Below, in pieces: positions 42,042 to 52,295 of a stretch of DNA of 64,000 nt. Both the position numbers and the translations under genes were made by a program. Below the pieces are notes generated by a model. It did not search any database and was not told the origin of the DNA. It worked only from the letters and a program-made list of their open reading frames with translations. Source of the stretch: JBBROS01 sp965199595 (GTDB lineage: Bacteria; Pseudomonadota; Alphaproteobacteria; Acetobacterales; Acetobacteraceae); assembly GCA_965199595.1 (NCBI GenBank), contig OZ241182.1, positions 2,046,001-2,110,000 on the forward strand. The letters are read 5' to 3'. Within the stretch, counting starts at the first letter, position 1, and every line of letters starts with the position of its first letter.

Positions 42042-43331
42042 TCACTCGTTCCGTTCGAAGCGAGCCTTGTTCGCGGGCAACAACCGAATGGTCAGCCGGG
42101 TCCCCTCCTCCGCGTCCACACGGTCCAGAACCTCGCCATGCTGATACAGCCAGGCAATCCTCGCCCCCTCCATCGGGGAAATCAGATAGGTCGCCACGAC
42201 CATCCCGGCCGAGATACGCGCATCGATGGCACGTGCCAGGCCGTCCAGGCCCTCGCCGGTGATGGCAGACACCGCAACGCAGTTCTCGCGCGGCGTGATC
42301 TGAGCCGTGCCACCCAGGAGGTCGGCCTTGTTCAGCACCTCGATGGTGCGGGTGCGCCAGGCCTCGTCCAGCGTGCCGTCGCGAACCATGCCGTCCAGCA
42401 CCTGGATCACGTCGTTCCGCTGCGACGTCGTATCCGGATGCGCGACGTCGCGGACATGCAGGATCACGTCGGCTTCAGCCACCTCCTCCAGCGTGGCACG
42501 GAATGCCTCCACGAGTTCCGTCGGCAGGTCACTGATGAACCCCACCGTGTCCGACAGGATGATCCGACGGTTTGACGGCAGGTCGAGCCCGCGCATCGTC
42601 GGGTCCAGCGTCGCGAACAGCTGGTCCTCGGCGTGCACGGCGGACCCGGTCATGGCATTGAACAGGGTGGACTTCCCGGCATTGGTGTAGCCGACCAGCG
42701 CCACGATGGGATACGGCACCCGGCTGCGGGCGCTCCGATGCAGGCCGCGGGTGCGGCGCACCTGCTCCAGCTCCTTCTTCAGCCGCACGATCCGGTCGCC
42801 GATCAGCCGGCGGTCGGCCTCGATCTGGGTTTCACCAGGGCCACCCAGGAAGCCGAAGCCGCCGCGCTGCCGCTCAAGGTGGGTCCAGGACCGAACCAGC
42901 CGGCTGCGCTGGTATTCGAGGTGCGCCAGTTCAACCTGCAACGCACCCTCCTTGGTCTTGGCGCGCTCACCAAAGATGTCCAGGATCAGCCCGGTGCGGT
43001 CGATCACCTTGCAGTCCCACTCGCGCTCCAGGTTGCGCTGCTGCACCGGGCTCAGCTGCGCGTCGACCACGGCCACGCTAACAGCCCCGGCCCTGATCGC
43101 CTCTCCCACGTACGCCGCCTGCCCCTCCCCGATCAGCGTCGAGGAGCGCCGGGCGCGGAGCGGGATGATCGCCGTGTGCACCGCGACGAGCCCGATGGAC
43201 GACGCCAGCCCCACGGCCTCGGCCAGCTGCGCCTCCGCCGCGCGCGAGGCGTCCTGCCGCCCTGGTTTCTCCCATGGCAGGACGATCGCGGCGCGGGTGG
43301 GTGCGCCACCGATATTACGCGACTGGGTCAG
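42042..43331 (-). CDS. hflX: Ribosome-associated GTPase HflX (CTG start)
   Basis: This GTPase splits ribosomes and binds the 50S subunit. The N-terminal HflX domain includes RARRSSTLIGEGQAAYVGEA, the coiled linker carries GFGFLGGPGETQIEADRRLI, and the G domain has GYTNAGKSTLFNAMTG (P-loop), DTVGF (G3) and NKADL (G4). With GTG 43214 the product is only 390 residues and starts inside a conserved helix. The frame is open upstream with family-like sequence (AAIVLPWEKPGRQDASRAAE). It reaches CTG 43331, preceded by a perfect AGGAGG at 43338-43343 with 6-base spacing, giving 429 residues. It overlaps the end of hfq by 17 bases. Confidence 0.95.
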   Translation of the reverse strand: MTQSRNIGGAPTRAAIVLPWEKPGRQDASRAAEAQLAEAVGLASSIGLVAVHTAIIPLRARRSSTLIGEGQAAYVGEAIRAGAVSVAVVDAQLSPVQQRNLEREWDCKVIDRTGLILDIFGERAKTKEGALQVELAHLEYQRSRLVRSWTHLERQRGGFGFLGGPGETQIEADRRLIGDRIVRLKKELEQVRRTRGLHRSARSRVPYPIVALVGYTNAGKSTLFNAMTGSAVHAEDQLFATLDPTMRGLDLPSNRRIILSDTVGFISDLPTELVEAFRATLEEVAEADVILHVRDVAHPDTTSQRNDVIQVLDGMVRDGTLDEAWRTRTIEVLNKADLLGGTAQITPRENCVAVSAITGEGLDGLARAIDARISAGMVVATYLISPMEGARIAWLYQHGEVLDRVDAEEGTRLTIRLLPANKARFERNE

Positions 43332-43593
43332 TCGCTGCCTCCTGGCTCACCGGCACCTCCACCTTGGTGGGATCGAACAACTGAATCGGCGCGCCTGGCA
43401 TCACCGTGCTGATCGCGTGCTTGTAGACCAACTGGGTGTGCCCATCCCGGCGCAGCAGCACCGAGAAGTTGTCGAACCAGGTGATGATGCCCTGCAGCTT
43501 GACGCCGTTGACCAGGAATACGGTCACCGGGGTCTTGGCCTTGCGGACGTGGTTCAGGAACACGTCCTGAACGTTCTGGGCTTTTTCGGCCAC
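43315..43593 (-). CDS. hfq: RNA chaperone Hfq
   Basis: This 92-residue protein forms hexameric Sm-like rings that anneal small RNAs to mRNAs. The Sm1 motif reads VFLVNGVKLQGIITWFDNFS and Sm2 reads YKHAISTVMP; the N-terminus has KAQNVQDVFLNHVRK, with Gln and Phe residues of the proximal RNA site. GTG 43593 is the start, with AGGA 8 bases upstream. The C-terminal tail is short and acidic. hflX overlaps its 3' end, and ntrX lies upstream, the standard alphaproteobacterial order. Confidence 0.96.
   Translation of the reverse strand: MAEKAQNVQDVFLNHVRKAKTPVTVFLVNGVKLQGIITWFDNFSVLLRRDGHTQLVYKHAISTVMPGAPIQLFDPTKVEVPVSQEAATDPVA
43338..43343 (-). promoter_or_regulatory. Shine-Dalgarno site deciding the hflX start
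   Basis: AGGAGG on the minus strand (CCTCCT on plus) lies inside the last codons of hfq, 6 bases before CTG 43331. It is the only strong ribosome site near the hflX 5' end, and no ATG, GTG or TTG is correctly spaced from it. Confidence 0.7.
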
Positions 43594-43710
43594 GTATCGT
43601 GTCCTTTGTTGTCCAGCCCGGGTTGATCCCCGTTGCCGGAAGGTTATCCCGCCTCCAACGGACGGCATGTCATGTCTAGCGAATGGCGTGCCAGGGGCAA
43701 GCGGACCCTG

Positions 43711-45108
43711 CTATGCAGCGCCGCGGTCCTCGGAATTCACTCCGAGCTGCTTCAGCTTCCGGTGCAGTGCGCTCCGCTCCATGCCCACAAACCCGGCAGT
43801 GCGGCTGATGTTGCCGCCGAACCGCATGAGCTGGGCCTGAAGGTACTGCGTCTCGAACAAGTCCCGCGCATCCCGCAGCGGCAAGGCCATCAGATCCGCC
43901 GAGGGATCTGACCCGAGCAGCGCCGGTGCCCCATGGCTGATCTCGACCGGGAGCATCTCGGCCCGGATCACATCCGCCTGGGTGCCGGGCGCCATGATGA
44001 GCAGCCAGTCCATCAGGTTGCGCAACTGGCGCACATTGCCCGGCCAGTCATAGGCCTGCAACGCCGTCAACGCGTCGGTCGAGAGTTCGCGGCCTGGAAT
44101 CCCGGACGTCTCCGCCGACCGTTCCAGGAAATGCCGCGCGAGGTCGGGCACATCCTCGCGCCGCTCCCGCAGCGACGGCATCTTGATGGGCACGACGGCA
44201 AGCCGGTAATACAGGTCCTCTCGGAACCGGCCGGAGGCGATCTCGCCTTGAAGGTCGCGGTTGGTGGTGGCAAGCACCCGCACATCGACCTTCACACGCT
44301 GGGACCCGCCCACGCGCTCGAACGTCTGGTCCTGCAAGGCGCGGACGATCTTGCCTTGCGTCTCCAGCGGCATGTCCGACACCTCGTCCAGCAGCAGCGT
44401 GCCGCCATGCGCGCGTTCCAGCACGCCGGCCCGGCGCGGTGACACGGTTGTGTCCGCCCCGGCCTCGATGCCGAACAGCTCCTCCTCGAACCGTGCCGGG
44501 TTCAGGGTCGCGCAGTTCAGCGCCACGAACGGCCCCTCGGCCCTGCGGGAACGCTCATGCACCATGCGCGCCGCCACTTCCTTGCCGGAGCCGGCTGGTC
44601 CGCTGATCAGCACGCGGGAGCCGGTGGGCGCCACCCGCTCCACGGCGCCGCGCAGCCCGACGATGGCCGGGCTGTTGCCGGTCAGCTCCGAGTCGAAGCC
44701 CGCGCGCAGGCGCAGCTCGGCGTTCTCCCGCGACAGCCGCGCCGCCTCCAGGGCCCGGCGCACGATCAGGATCAGGCGGTCGGACTTGAACGGCTTTTCA
44801 ATGAAGTCATAGGCGCCATGCTGGATCGCCGTGACAGCGGTCTCGATGGTGCCATGGCCCGAGATCATGACCACCGGGACATGCGGCTCCTCGTTGTGGA
44901 TCACCTGCAGGATCCCGAGCCCGTCGAGCTTCGAGCCTTGCAGCCACACGTCGAGGATGACCAGCGAAGGCCGCCGCATGCGGAAGGCGGCAACCGCGGC
45001 ATCGCTGTCGCCCGCCTGACGCACCGCGTAGCCTTCGTCTTCCAGCACGCCCTCGATCAGCATCCTGATATCGGGCTCGTCGTCGACGATGAGGATTTCC
45101 TGCGCCAT
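43711..45108 (-). CDS. ntrX: Response regulator NtrX (lacks GAFTGA)
   Basis: This 465-residue protein is the partner of NtrY. It has a receiver domain with phospho-acceptor Asp in LVILDVWLQ (opening LIVDDEPDIRMLIEGVLEDE), an AAA+ domain with Walker A GPAGSGKEV and Walker B GGTLLLDEVSDMP, and a C-terminal Fis-type HTH (ISRTAGFVGMERSALHRKLK). In the loop where sigma-54 activators carry GAFTGA, it has GIEAGADTTVSPRR instead, so classic sigma-54 contact is unlikely. NtrYX systems link nitrogen use, redox state and envelope homeostasis. Confidence 0.95.
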   Translation of the reverse strand: MAQEILIVDDEPDIRMLIEGVLEDEGYAVRQAGDSDAAVAAFRMRRPSLVILDVWLQGSKLDGLGILQVIHNEEPHVPVVMISGHGTIETAVTAIQHGAYDFIEKPFKSDRLILIVRRALEAARLSRENAELRLRAGFDSELTGNSPAIVGLRGAVERVAPTGSRVLISGPAGSGKEVAARMVHERSRRAEGPFVALNCATLNPARFEEELFGIEAGADTTVSPRRAGVLERAHGGTLLLDEVSDMPLETQGKIVRALQDQTFERVGGSQRVKVDVRVLATTNRDLQGEIASGRFREDLYYRLAVVPIKMPSLRERREDVPDLARHFLERSAETSGIPGRELSTDALTALQAYDWPGNVRQLRNLMDWLLIMAPGTQADVIRAEMLPVEISHGAPALLGSDPSADLMALPLRDARDLFETQYLQAQLMRFGGNISRTAGFVGMERSALHRKLKQLGVNSEDRGAA

Positions 45109-45118
45109 TGGGTCCTGA

Positions 45119-47353
45119 TTAAGCCTCTATCAGGCCGGGCACAATCAGGGGCAGCGCCAAGGTCGCCACGGCCCCGGGTCCATCGGCACGGTCATCCAGC
45201 TCCAGCTGTCCCCCATGGTCCTCCATGATCTTCTTCACGATCGCGAGGCCAAGGCCGGTGCCCTTCACCTTGTGGGTCACATAGGGCTCCGTAAGCCGCG
45301 CCCGATCCGCCTGCGGCAGGCCGATCCCGTCATCGGCAACCTGCACCAGCACCATGCCGTTCTCCACGGCCACGCGGATGCCGATGCGCCCCACCGGCTC
45401 AGTCGGGCTGCGGCTGCGCATCGCCACCGCGTCGGCGGCGTTCTGCAACAGGTTGGTAAGCGCCTGCCCGATCAGCCGGCGGTCGCACTCCGCCCGCGGG
45501 CCGCGCTCCGGGATTTCGGTGGTCCACTCGATCTCCGGCCGGGCGGCGCGTTGCAGGATCAGCGCCTCCCGTGCGACCCGGCCCACATCCTCGGGGCGCA
45601 TCACCGGTTGCGGCATCCGGGCGAAGGCGGAGAACTCGTCCACCATGCGCCCGATATCGCCCACATGCCGCACGATCGTATCGGCTAGCTGGGCGAAGGT
45701 TTCGGGATCCGAACTGATCTCCCGCGTGAAGCGCCGCTTCAGCCGCTCGGCGCTGAGCATAATCGGGGTGAGCGGGTTCTTGATCTCGTGGGCGATGCGC
45801 CGGGCCACGTCGGCCCAGGCGGCCTTGCGCTGGGCGGACTGCAACTCGGTGATGTCGTCGAAGGTCACCACATAGCCACCCAGGCGCCCGCCGCGATAAT
45901 CCGAGCCGATGCGGACCAGCAGGTTCCGCCGCCGCTGGTTCGGCCCAGACTCGACCTCCGCCGTGCGCGGCCGTTCCGGGCTGGCGGCCACCGCGGCGAG
46001 CAGCGCGGCGAATTCCGGCACCGCCTCAGCCAGGCCATGACCGATAAACGACACCAGGTCCATGCCAAGCAATTCACTGGCCGCGCTGTTCGGCAGCTCG
46101 ATGTGCCCCTCGGCATCCAGCCCGATCACCCCGGCGGACACCCCCGCCAGCACGGTCTCGGTGAACCGCCGCCGCTCATCGATCTGGCTGTAGGCATCCA
46201 TCAGCTCGGTCCGCTGTGCGCCAAGCTGGCCCGTCATGCGGTTGAAGGCGCGCGACAGGCCGGCCACCTCGTCCTGGCTGTTGATCTCGGGCACCCGCAC
46301 GCCCAGGTCTCCGGCGCGCACCCGCTCCGCCGCCAGGATCAGCCGGCCGATCGGCCGCGCGATCTGGTTCGCCAGCACCAACCCGAGCAGCACCGCCGCC
46401 GACAGCACCAGCAAGGCGACCAGGGCGAAGATCAGCGCAAAGGTGACCTGCAGCCCGGACCGGTTCTCATCCAGCCGACGGTACTCCGCCACCGCCTGTT
46501 CGGTACGGGACATATGGCCCAGGATCTCCGGATCGACGTCCCGCTCGATCAGCAGCATCAGCGCCGGCGTCGCGTTCAGCTGCACCACCGCCCGGACCCG
46601 GTTGCCGTCCGGGCTGGCGATCACCGCGACCTCGCCGCTGCGGGCAAGTTCCGTGGCCTCCGCCGGGGCCGGCTCCACCCCGTAGCCGGACATGGCCCCT
46701 ACCCCGGCCACCACCTGGTTGGTGACCGGTTCATAGATGATGGCGGCGTTCAGCCCCTTCAGCGCCGTCTGCGTCTGCAGGATCTGCCCGAATGCCACGG
46801 GATCATTGGCCAGCACCTGTCCAGCCCGGGACAGGGCGTCCGCCATCTGCAAGGCATCGGCGCGGATGTTGTTGCGGTGCTCCTCCAGATAACCCTGCGA
46901 CGCCTCCAGCCCCTCATTCAACGCGGTGCGAACGCGGTCGTTGAACCAGGCCTGGATGCCCAGGTTGAAGAACACCGTCGCGAACACCGCCACCACGATG
47001 GTGGGCGTGACGGCCACGACGCTGAACAGCACCACCAGCCGCACATGCAGCCGTGACCCGGCCGAGCCCCGCCGCCGCTCCATCCATACCCGCGTCACCC
47101 GCCCGGCCAGCACCGCGCCCAGCAGCAGCAGCACCACCAGGTTGGACAGCACCATGCCAAAGATCAGGTTCGGCCGCGCCGACAGCTCGATGCCGCCCGA
47201 CAATGCGACGAAGGTGCCGACACCCAGCGCCAGCGCGATGGCCGCCAGCACCAGCGTCATCACCTTGCCCAGCAGCAAGCCGGACACCCGGCGCCGCCAG
47301 GATGACCTGCCACCCGGGCGCTGCAACGCGCGCCGGTCGATGCCGACGTTCAA
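45119..47353 (-). CDS. ntrY: Membrane sensor histidine kinase NtrY
   Basis: This 744-residue inner-membrane kinase has two or three N-terminal helices (LVLAAIALALGVGTFVALSG and LVVLLLLGAVLAG among them). A further helix and periplasmic sensor segment follow, then another helix before a HAMP linker (ANQIARPIGRLILAAERVRA). A PAS domain (ETVLAGVSAGVIGLDAEGHI) precedes the HisKA H-box RRIAHEIKNPLTPIMLSAER, where His is phosphorylated. The HATPase domain has NLLQNAADAV (N box) and DDGIGLPQ (G1). It is 10 bases upstream of ntrX. Confidence 0.95.
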   Translation of the reverse strand: MNVGIDRRALQRPGGRSSWRRRVSGLLLGKVMTLVLAAIALALGVGTFVALSGGIELSARPNLIFGMVLSNLVVLLLLGAVLAGRVTRVWMERRRGSAGSRLHVRLVVLFSVVAVTPTIVVAVFATVFFNLGIQAWFNDRVRTALNEGLEASQGYLEEHRNNIRADALQMADALSRAGQVLANDPVAFGQILQTQTALKGLNAAIIYEPVTNQVVAGVGAMSGYGVEPAPAEATELARSGEVAVIASPDGNRVRAVVQLNATPALMLLIERDVDPEILGHMSRTEQAVAEYRRLDENRSGLQVTFALIFALVALLVLSAAVLLGLVLANQIARPIGRLILAAERVRAGDLGVRVPEINSQDEVAGLSRAFNRMTGQLGAQRTELMDAYSQIDERRRFTETVLAGVSAGVIGLDAEGHIELPNSAASELLGMDLVSFIGHGLAEAVPEFAALLAAVAASPERPRTAEVESGPNQRRRNLLVRIGSDYRGGRLGGYVVTFDDITELQSAQRKAAWADVARRIAHEIKNPLTPIMLSAERLKRRFTREISSDPETFAQLADTIVRHVGDIGRMVDEFSAFARMPQPVMRPEDVGRVAREALILQRAARPEIEWTTEIPERGPRAECDRRLIGQALTNLLQNAADAVAMRSRSPTEPVGRIGIRVAVENGMVLVQVADDGIGLPQADRARLTEPYVTHKVKGTGLGLAIVKKIMEDHGGQLELDDRADGPGAVATLALPLIVPGLIEA

Positions 47354-47362
47354 GCGCCCGGC

Positions 47363-48814
<1,452 letters not shown>

Positions 48815-48824
48815 GGGATCACTT

Positions 48825-49982
48825 TCACGAGGCGTCGGCCTCAGCCTCGGTCATCACCGGCAGGCACAGGCGGAACTCGGTGCGTCCGGGGCGGCTGTCC
48901 ACCTCGATCAGGCCGTCATGGTCGCCCACGATCTTGGCGACCAAGGCAAGCCCCAGGCCGCTGCCGGCTGGCTTGCTGCTGACGAAGGGCTCGAACAGGT
49001 ACTGCCGGATATCCTCGTTGATGCCGGGCCCGTTATCCCGCACCGTCACAACCAGCGGCAGGTGCTGCCGCTGCGGGCTGCCGGGCACCGCGAGCCGCAG
49101 TCCATGCTGATATGCCGTGGTCAGGGTGATCTCACCACCGCCGCGTTCCATCATGTTCTGATCGGATTCAATGGACTCGGCGGCGTTCTTCACCAAATTG
49201 AGCAGCACCTGCACCAGCTGGTCCCGGTTGGCCCAGGCTGGCGGCAGGGAGGGGTCGTAGGTCTCGGTAAGGCGGATCTGCCGGGCCACGCCCGTCTGCG
49301 CCAGGCGCCGCACGTGCTCCAGCACGCGATGGATGTTCACCGGCCGGCGCTCGATCGGCTGCTCGTCGAACACCTCCATGCGGTCCACCAGATCGCGGAT
49401 GCGGTCCGCCTCATCGCGGATCAGCACCGTCAGCTCGCGGTCCGCATCGCTGACGCTGGCCTCAAGCAGCTGGGCCGCACCGCGAATGCCGGAGAGCGGG
49501 TTCTTGACCTCGTGCGCCAGGATCGCCGACATGCCGGTGACACTGCGCGCCGCGCCGCGAAACGCCATCTTGCGGTCGAAGGTGCGGATGGCGGAGGCAT
49601 CCTGCAGCGTCAGCAGCAGCTGACCCGGCTCCTCCGTCACGGGTGCGACGTGCACGGTGATGCCGCGCTTGCGCAGCCGGGGGCTCTCCAGCGTCACGTC
49701 GTAGTCGGTCATGGTGGTGCCATGCGTCCGTGCCGCCTGCAGCAGGGAGAACAGCGGATGGTCCGCCGGCAGCAGCGCACCGAGGGTCATCTGCCCCAGC
49801 TGCAGCATGGAAAGTCCGAGGAACTCCTCCGCCGCCTGGTTGGCGTAGCGAAACTGGTTCAAGGGATCGAGCAGGATGGTCGGCACCGGCAGCGCACCCA
49901 GCAGCGCCATGCCATCGAGCGCCGGCGGCCGGTGCAGACGCTCCACGATGGCGAGCCGGCCCCGGGCCAGAGCGCCCTTCAT
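48825..49982 (-). CDS. ntrB: Nitrogen sensor histidine kinase NtrB
   Basis: This 385-residue soluble kinase has an N-terminal PAS domain (LPVPTILLDPLNQFRYANQA), the H-box LAHEVKNPLSGIRGAAQLLE with phospho-acceptor His, an N box (LNLVKNAAES) and G boxes (VRDNGPGI, SGLGLALVAKIV). It phosphorylates or dephosphorylates NtrC under PII control. It overlaps dusB by 4 bases, reproducing the classic nifR3(dusB)-ntrB-ntrC operon of alphaproteobacteria. Confidence 0.95.
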   Translation of the reverse strand: MKGALARGRLAIVERLHRPPALDGMALLGALPVPTILLDPLNQFRYANQAAEEFLGLSMLQLGQMTLGALLPADHPLFSLLQAARTHGTTMTDYDVTLESPRLRKRGITVHVAPVTEEPGQLLLTLQDASAIRTFDRKMAFRGAARSVTGMSAILAHEVKNPLSGIRGAAQLLEASVSDADRELTVLIRDEADRIRDLVDRMEVFDEQPIERRPVNIHRVLEHVRRLAQTGVARQIRLTETYDPSLPPAWANRDQLVQVLLNLVKNAAESIESDQNMMERGGGEITLTTAYQHGLRLAVPGSPQRQHLPLVVTVRDNGPGINEDIRQYLFEPFVSSKPAGSGLGLALVAKIVGDHDGLIEVDSRPGRTEFRLCLPVMTEAEADAS

Positions 49983-51031
49983 GCGGCGATCTGCTCAGTC
50001 GACCGTGTCGCCCCGGCTGCGATCAGCGGGTCATAGAAGCCGTCGATCAGCGCCCGGACGCCATCGGCAGTCGGGATATGGTTCATCGCGGCGCGGAACT
50101 CGGCTGACCCATAGAGCCCGCGCGAATACCAGGAGACGTGCTTGCGGGCGACGCGCACCCCGGCCGCCTCTCCGCAATGCACCAGCATCGCTTCGTAGTG
50201 CTCGCACAGGATCTGCTTCTGCGCGGCGAGGCCAGGCTCGGCCTGCCTCTGCCCCGTGGTCAGGAACGCCGCGACCTGCGCCGGGAACCATGGACGGCCA
50301 TAGCAGCCGCGGCCGATCATCACGCCATCCGCCCCGGACTGAACCAGCGCCGCCAAGGCATCATCCTCGGTCAGGATGTCGCCGTTCGCGATGACCGGGA
50401 TGCCGACTGCCGCCTTAACGGACGCGATGAAGCGCCAGTCCGCGGTGCCGGTGTAGAACTGCTGCCGGGTGCGCCCATGCACCGTCACCATCTGGATGCC
50501 GCACTGCTCGGCGATCCGCGCGAGGTTCGGTGCATTCAGGTTCGCGTGGTCCCACCCCATGCGCATCTTCAGCGTCACCGGCACCGGCACCGCCTTCACG
50601 GTGGCTTCCAGCAGCCGTGCCGCCAGGATCTCGTCCCGCATCAGCGCCGACCCGGCGGCCTGTCCCACCGCCACCTTCTTCACCGGGCAGCCGAAATTGA
50701 TATCGACCAGGTTGGCCCCATGCGCCACGGCAATGCGAGCAGCCTCCGCCATGGCCGCGGGCTCGCACCCGGCAAGCTGCACCGCCGCCGGGCCGCCGCT
50801 GCCATCCACCTCCGCCATGCGCAGCGTGGTGCGGTTCTCGCGCACCATGGCCCAGGAGGCGATCATCTCCGACACCACCAGCCCGGCGCCATGGCGCTTC
50901 GCCAACCGCCGGAACGGCAGGTCGGTCACGCCCGACATCGGTGCCAGGATCACCGGCATCTCCAGCCGCACAGCCGCTGGGCCCGTGCCCAGGACAACCG
51001 GACGGAGACGCCTCTCTGGTTCATTGCTCAT
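49979..51031 (-). CDS. dusB: tRNA-dihydrouridine synthase DusB (NifR3)
   Basis: This 350-residue FMN enzyme reduces uridine in the tRNA D-loop. The opening PVILAPMSGVTDLPFRRLAK and the catalytic cysteine region NFGCPVKKVAVGQAAGSALM are diagnostic, as is the flavin phosphate site GADGVMIGRGCYGRPWF. ATG 51031 fits the family start; the frame extends to a TTG at 51070 without similarity. It leads the ntrBC operon and overlaps ntrB by ATGA. Confidence 0.95.
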   Translation of the reverse strand: MSNEPERRLRPVVLGTGPAAVRLEMPVILAPMSGVTDLPFRRLAKRHGAGLVVSEMIASWAMVRENRTTLRMAEVDGSGGPAAVQLAGCEPAAMAEAARIAVAHGANLVDINFGCPVKKVAVGQAAGSALMRDEILAARLLEATVKAVPVPVTLKMRMGWDHANLNAPNLARIAEQCGIQMVTVHGRTRQQFYTGTADWRFIASVKAAVGIPVIANGDILTEDDALAALVQSGADGVMIGRGCYGRPWFPAQVAAFLTTGQRQAEPGLAAQKQILCEHYEAMLVHCGEAAGVRVARKHVSWYSRGLYGSAEFRAAMNHIPTADGVRALIDGFYDPLIAAGATRSTEQIAA

Positions 51032-51152
51032 GATTTGGGCAGTTTTACCGGATGGCGCGCGTGCGTGCAACGTTCCGTGTCATGCGCCGGCAAAGCGGCG
51101 AATGCTTCACACCGGGTTGACGCTGGCCGGGTGCGGCCGCATTGCTGCGCCC

Positions 51153-52286
51153 ATGCGTCTCGCTGCCCTCCTCGTCGCCGCCGGCTCCGGAACCCGTTTC
51201 GGGCCGGGCCATCCGAAGCAGTTCGTCACCCTCGCGGGCAAGCCGGTGCTCCGATGGGCCGCCGAGGCCCTGGCGCAGCAGGTCGACCTGGTGCAGCCCG
51301 TGGGAGACCCGGCCCTGCTCACCCCCGTGCTGGCCGGCCTCGTTGGCGTCGCCACGCCGGTGCCGGGCGGCAGCACACGCCAGGAGAGCGTGCGGCTGGG
51401 CCTCAAGGCACTGGCGGCCGTCGCGCCGGACATCGTGCTGGTGCATGACGCCGCCCGGCCGATGATCCCCGCGGGCACCATCGCCGCCCTGCTGGCCGCG
51501 CTGGAAACAGCGCCCGGTGCCATACCCGCCATGCCGGTGGCCGACACCCTGAAACGCGCCACCAACGGCGTGATCGCAACCACGGTGCCGCGGGACGGCC
51601 TGTTCCGCGCCCAAACCCCGCAGGCCTTCCGCTTCGATCTCCTGCTGGCCCTGCACCGCGCCGCCGCCCCGGGCGCCACGGATGATGCCGCCCTGCTTGA
51701 AGCCGCGGGCCATGCCGTGGCGCTGGTGCCGGGCTCCGACGACAATATCAAGCTGACCTACCCGGAGGATCTGGTGCGACTGGAACGTGTCGTCTCGCCC
51801 ACCCTGTTCCCCCGCACCGGCACTGGGTTCGACGTGCATGTGCTCGTGGAAGGGCGGCCGCTCATCATCTGCGGCATCACCGTGCCGCACGAGAAGGGCC
51901 TGGCCGGGCATTCGGACGCGGATGTGGGCATCCATGCGTTGTGTGACGCCATATACGGAGCCTTGGCCGAGGGCGACATCGGGCGGCATTTCCCTCCCAG
52001 CGAAGCGACCTGGAAGGATGCCGACAGCGCCCGGTTCCTACGCCATGCCGCCGAGCGCATCGCGGCCCGCGGCGGACGGTTGAGCAATGTGGACGTGACG
52101 CTGATCTGCGAGCGCCCGAAGATCACCCCCTACGCCCCGGCCATGATCGCGCGCCTGGCAGAGCTGCTGGGCGTCGAGATTGGCCGGGTCTCCGTCAAGG
52201 CGACGACGACGGAGCGGCTGGGCTTTCCCGGACGCGGCGAGGGCATTGCGGCCCAGGCCGTGGCGACGGTGCTGCTGCCCGACTGA
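51153..52286 (+). CDS. ispDF: Bifunctional IspD/IspF enzyme of the MEP isoprenoid pathway
   Basis: This 377-residue fusion carries two MEP-pathway activities. Residues 1 to about 215 are IspD (2-C-methylerythritol 4-phosphate cytidylyltransferase; AALLVAAGSGTRFGPGHPKQ, VHDAARPMIP and NIKLTYPEDL). The rest is IspF (MECDP synthase; GTGFDVHVL, GLAGHSDADVGIHALCDAIY with metal-binding Asp-His, and TTERLGFPGRGEGIAAQAVA). Such fusions are common in alphaproteobacteria. It is divergent from dusB and its stop lies 9 bases from the convergent glycosyltransferase, separated by a small 6-bp hairpin. Confidence 0.96.
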   Translation: MRLAALLVAAGSGTRFGPGHPKQFVTLAGKPVLRWAAEALAQQVDLVQPVGDPALLTPVLAGLVGVATPVPGGSTRQESVRLGLKALAAVAPDIVLVHDAARPMIPAGTIAALLAALETAPGAIPAMPVADTLKRATNGVIATTVPRDGLFRAQTPQAFRFDLLLALHRAAAPGATDDAALLEAAGHAVALVPGSDDNIKLTYPEDLVRLERVVSPTLFPRTGTGFDVHVLVEGRPLIICGITVPHEKGLAGHSDADVGIHALCDAIYGALAEGDIGRHFPPSEATWKDADSARFLRHAAERIAARGGRLSNVDVTLICERPKITPYAPAMIARLAELLGVEIGRVSVKATTTERLGFPGRGEGIAAQAVATVLLPD

Positions 52287-52295
52287 TCCCCCCGA

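Noticed and set aside
42009..42045. CTCGCC/GGCGAG inverted repeat between mazG and hflX
   Set aside because: Only 6 bp with a long loop; compatible with chance in GC-rich DNA.
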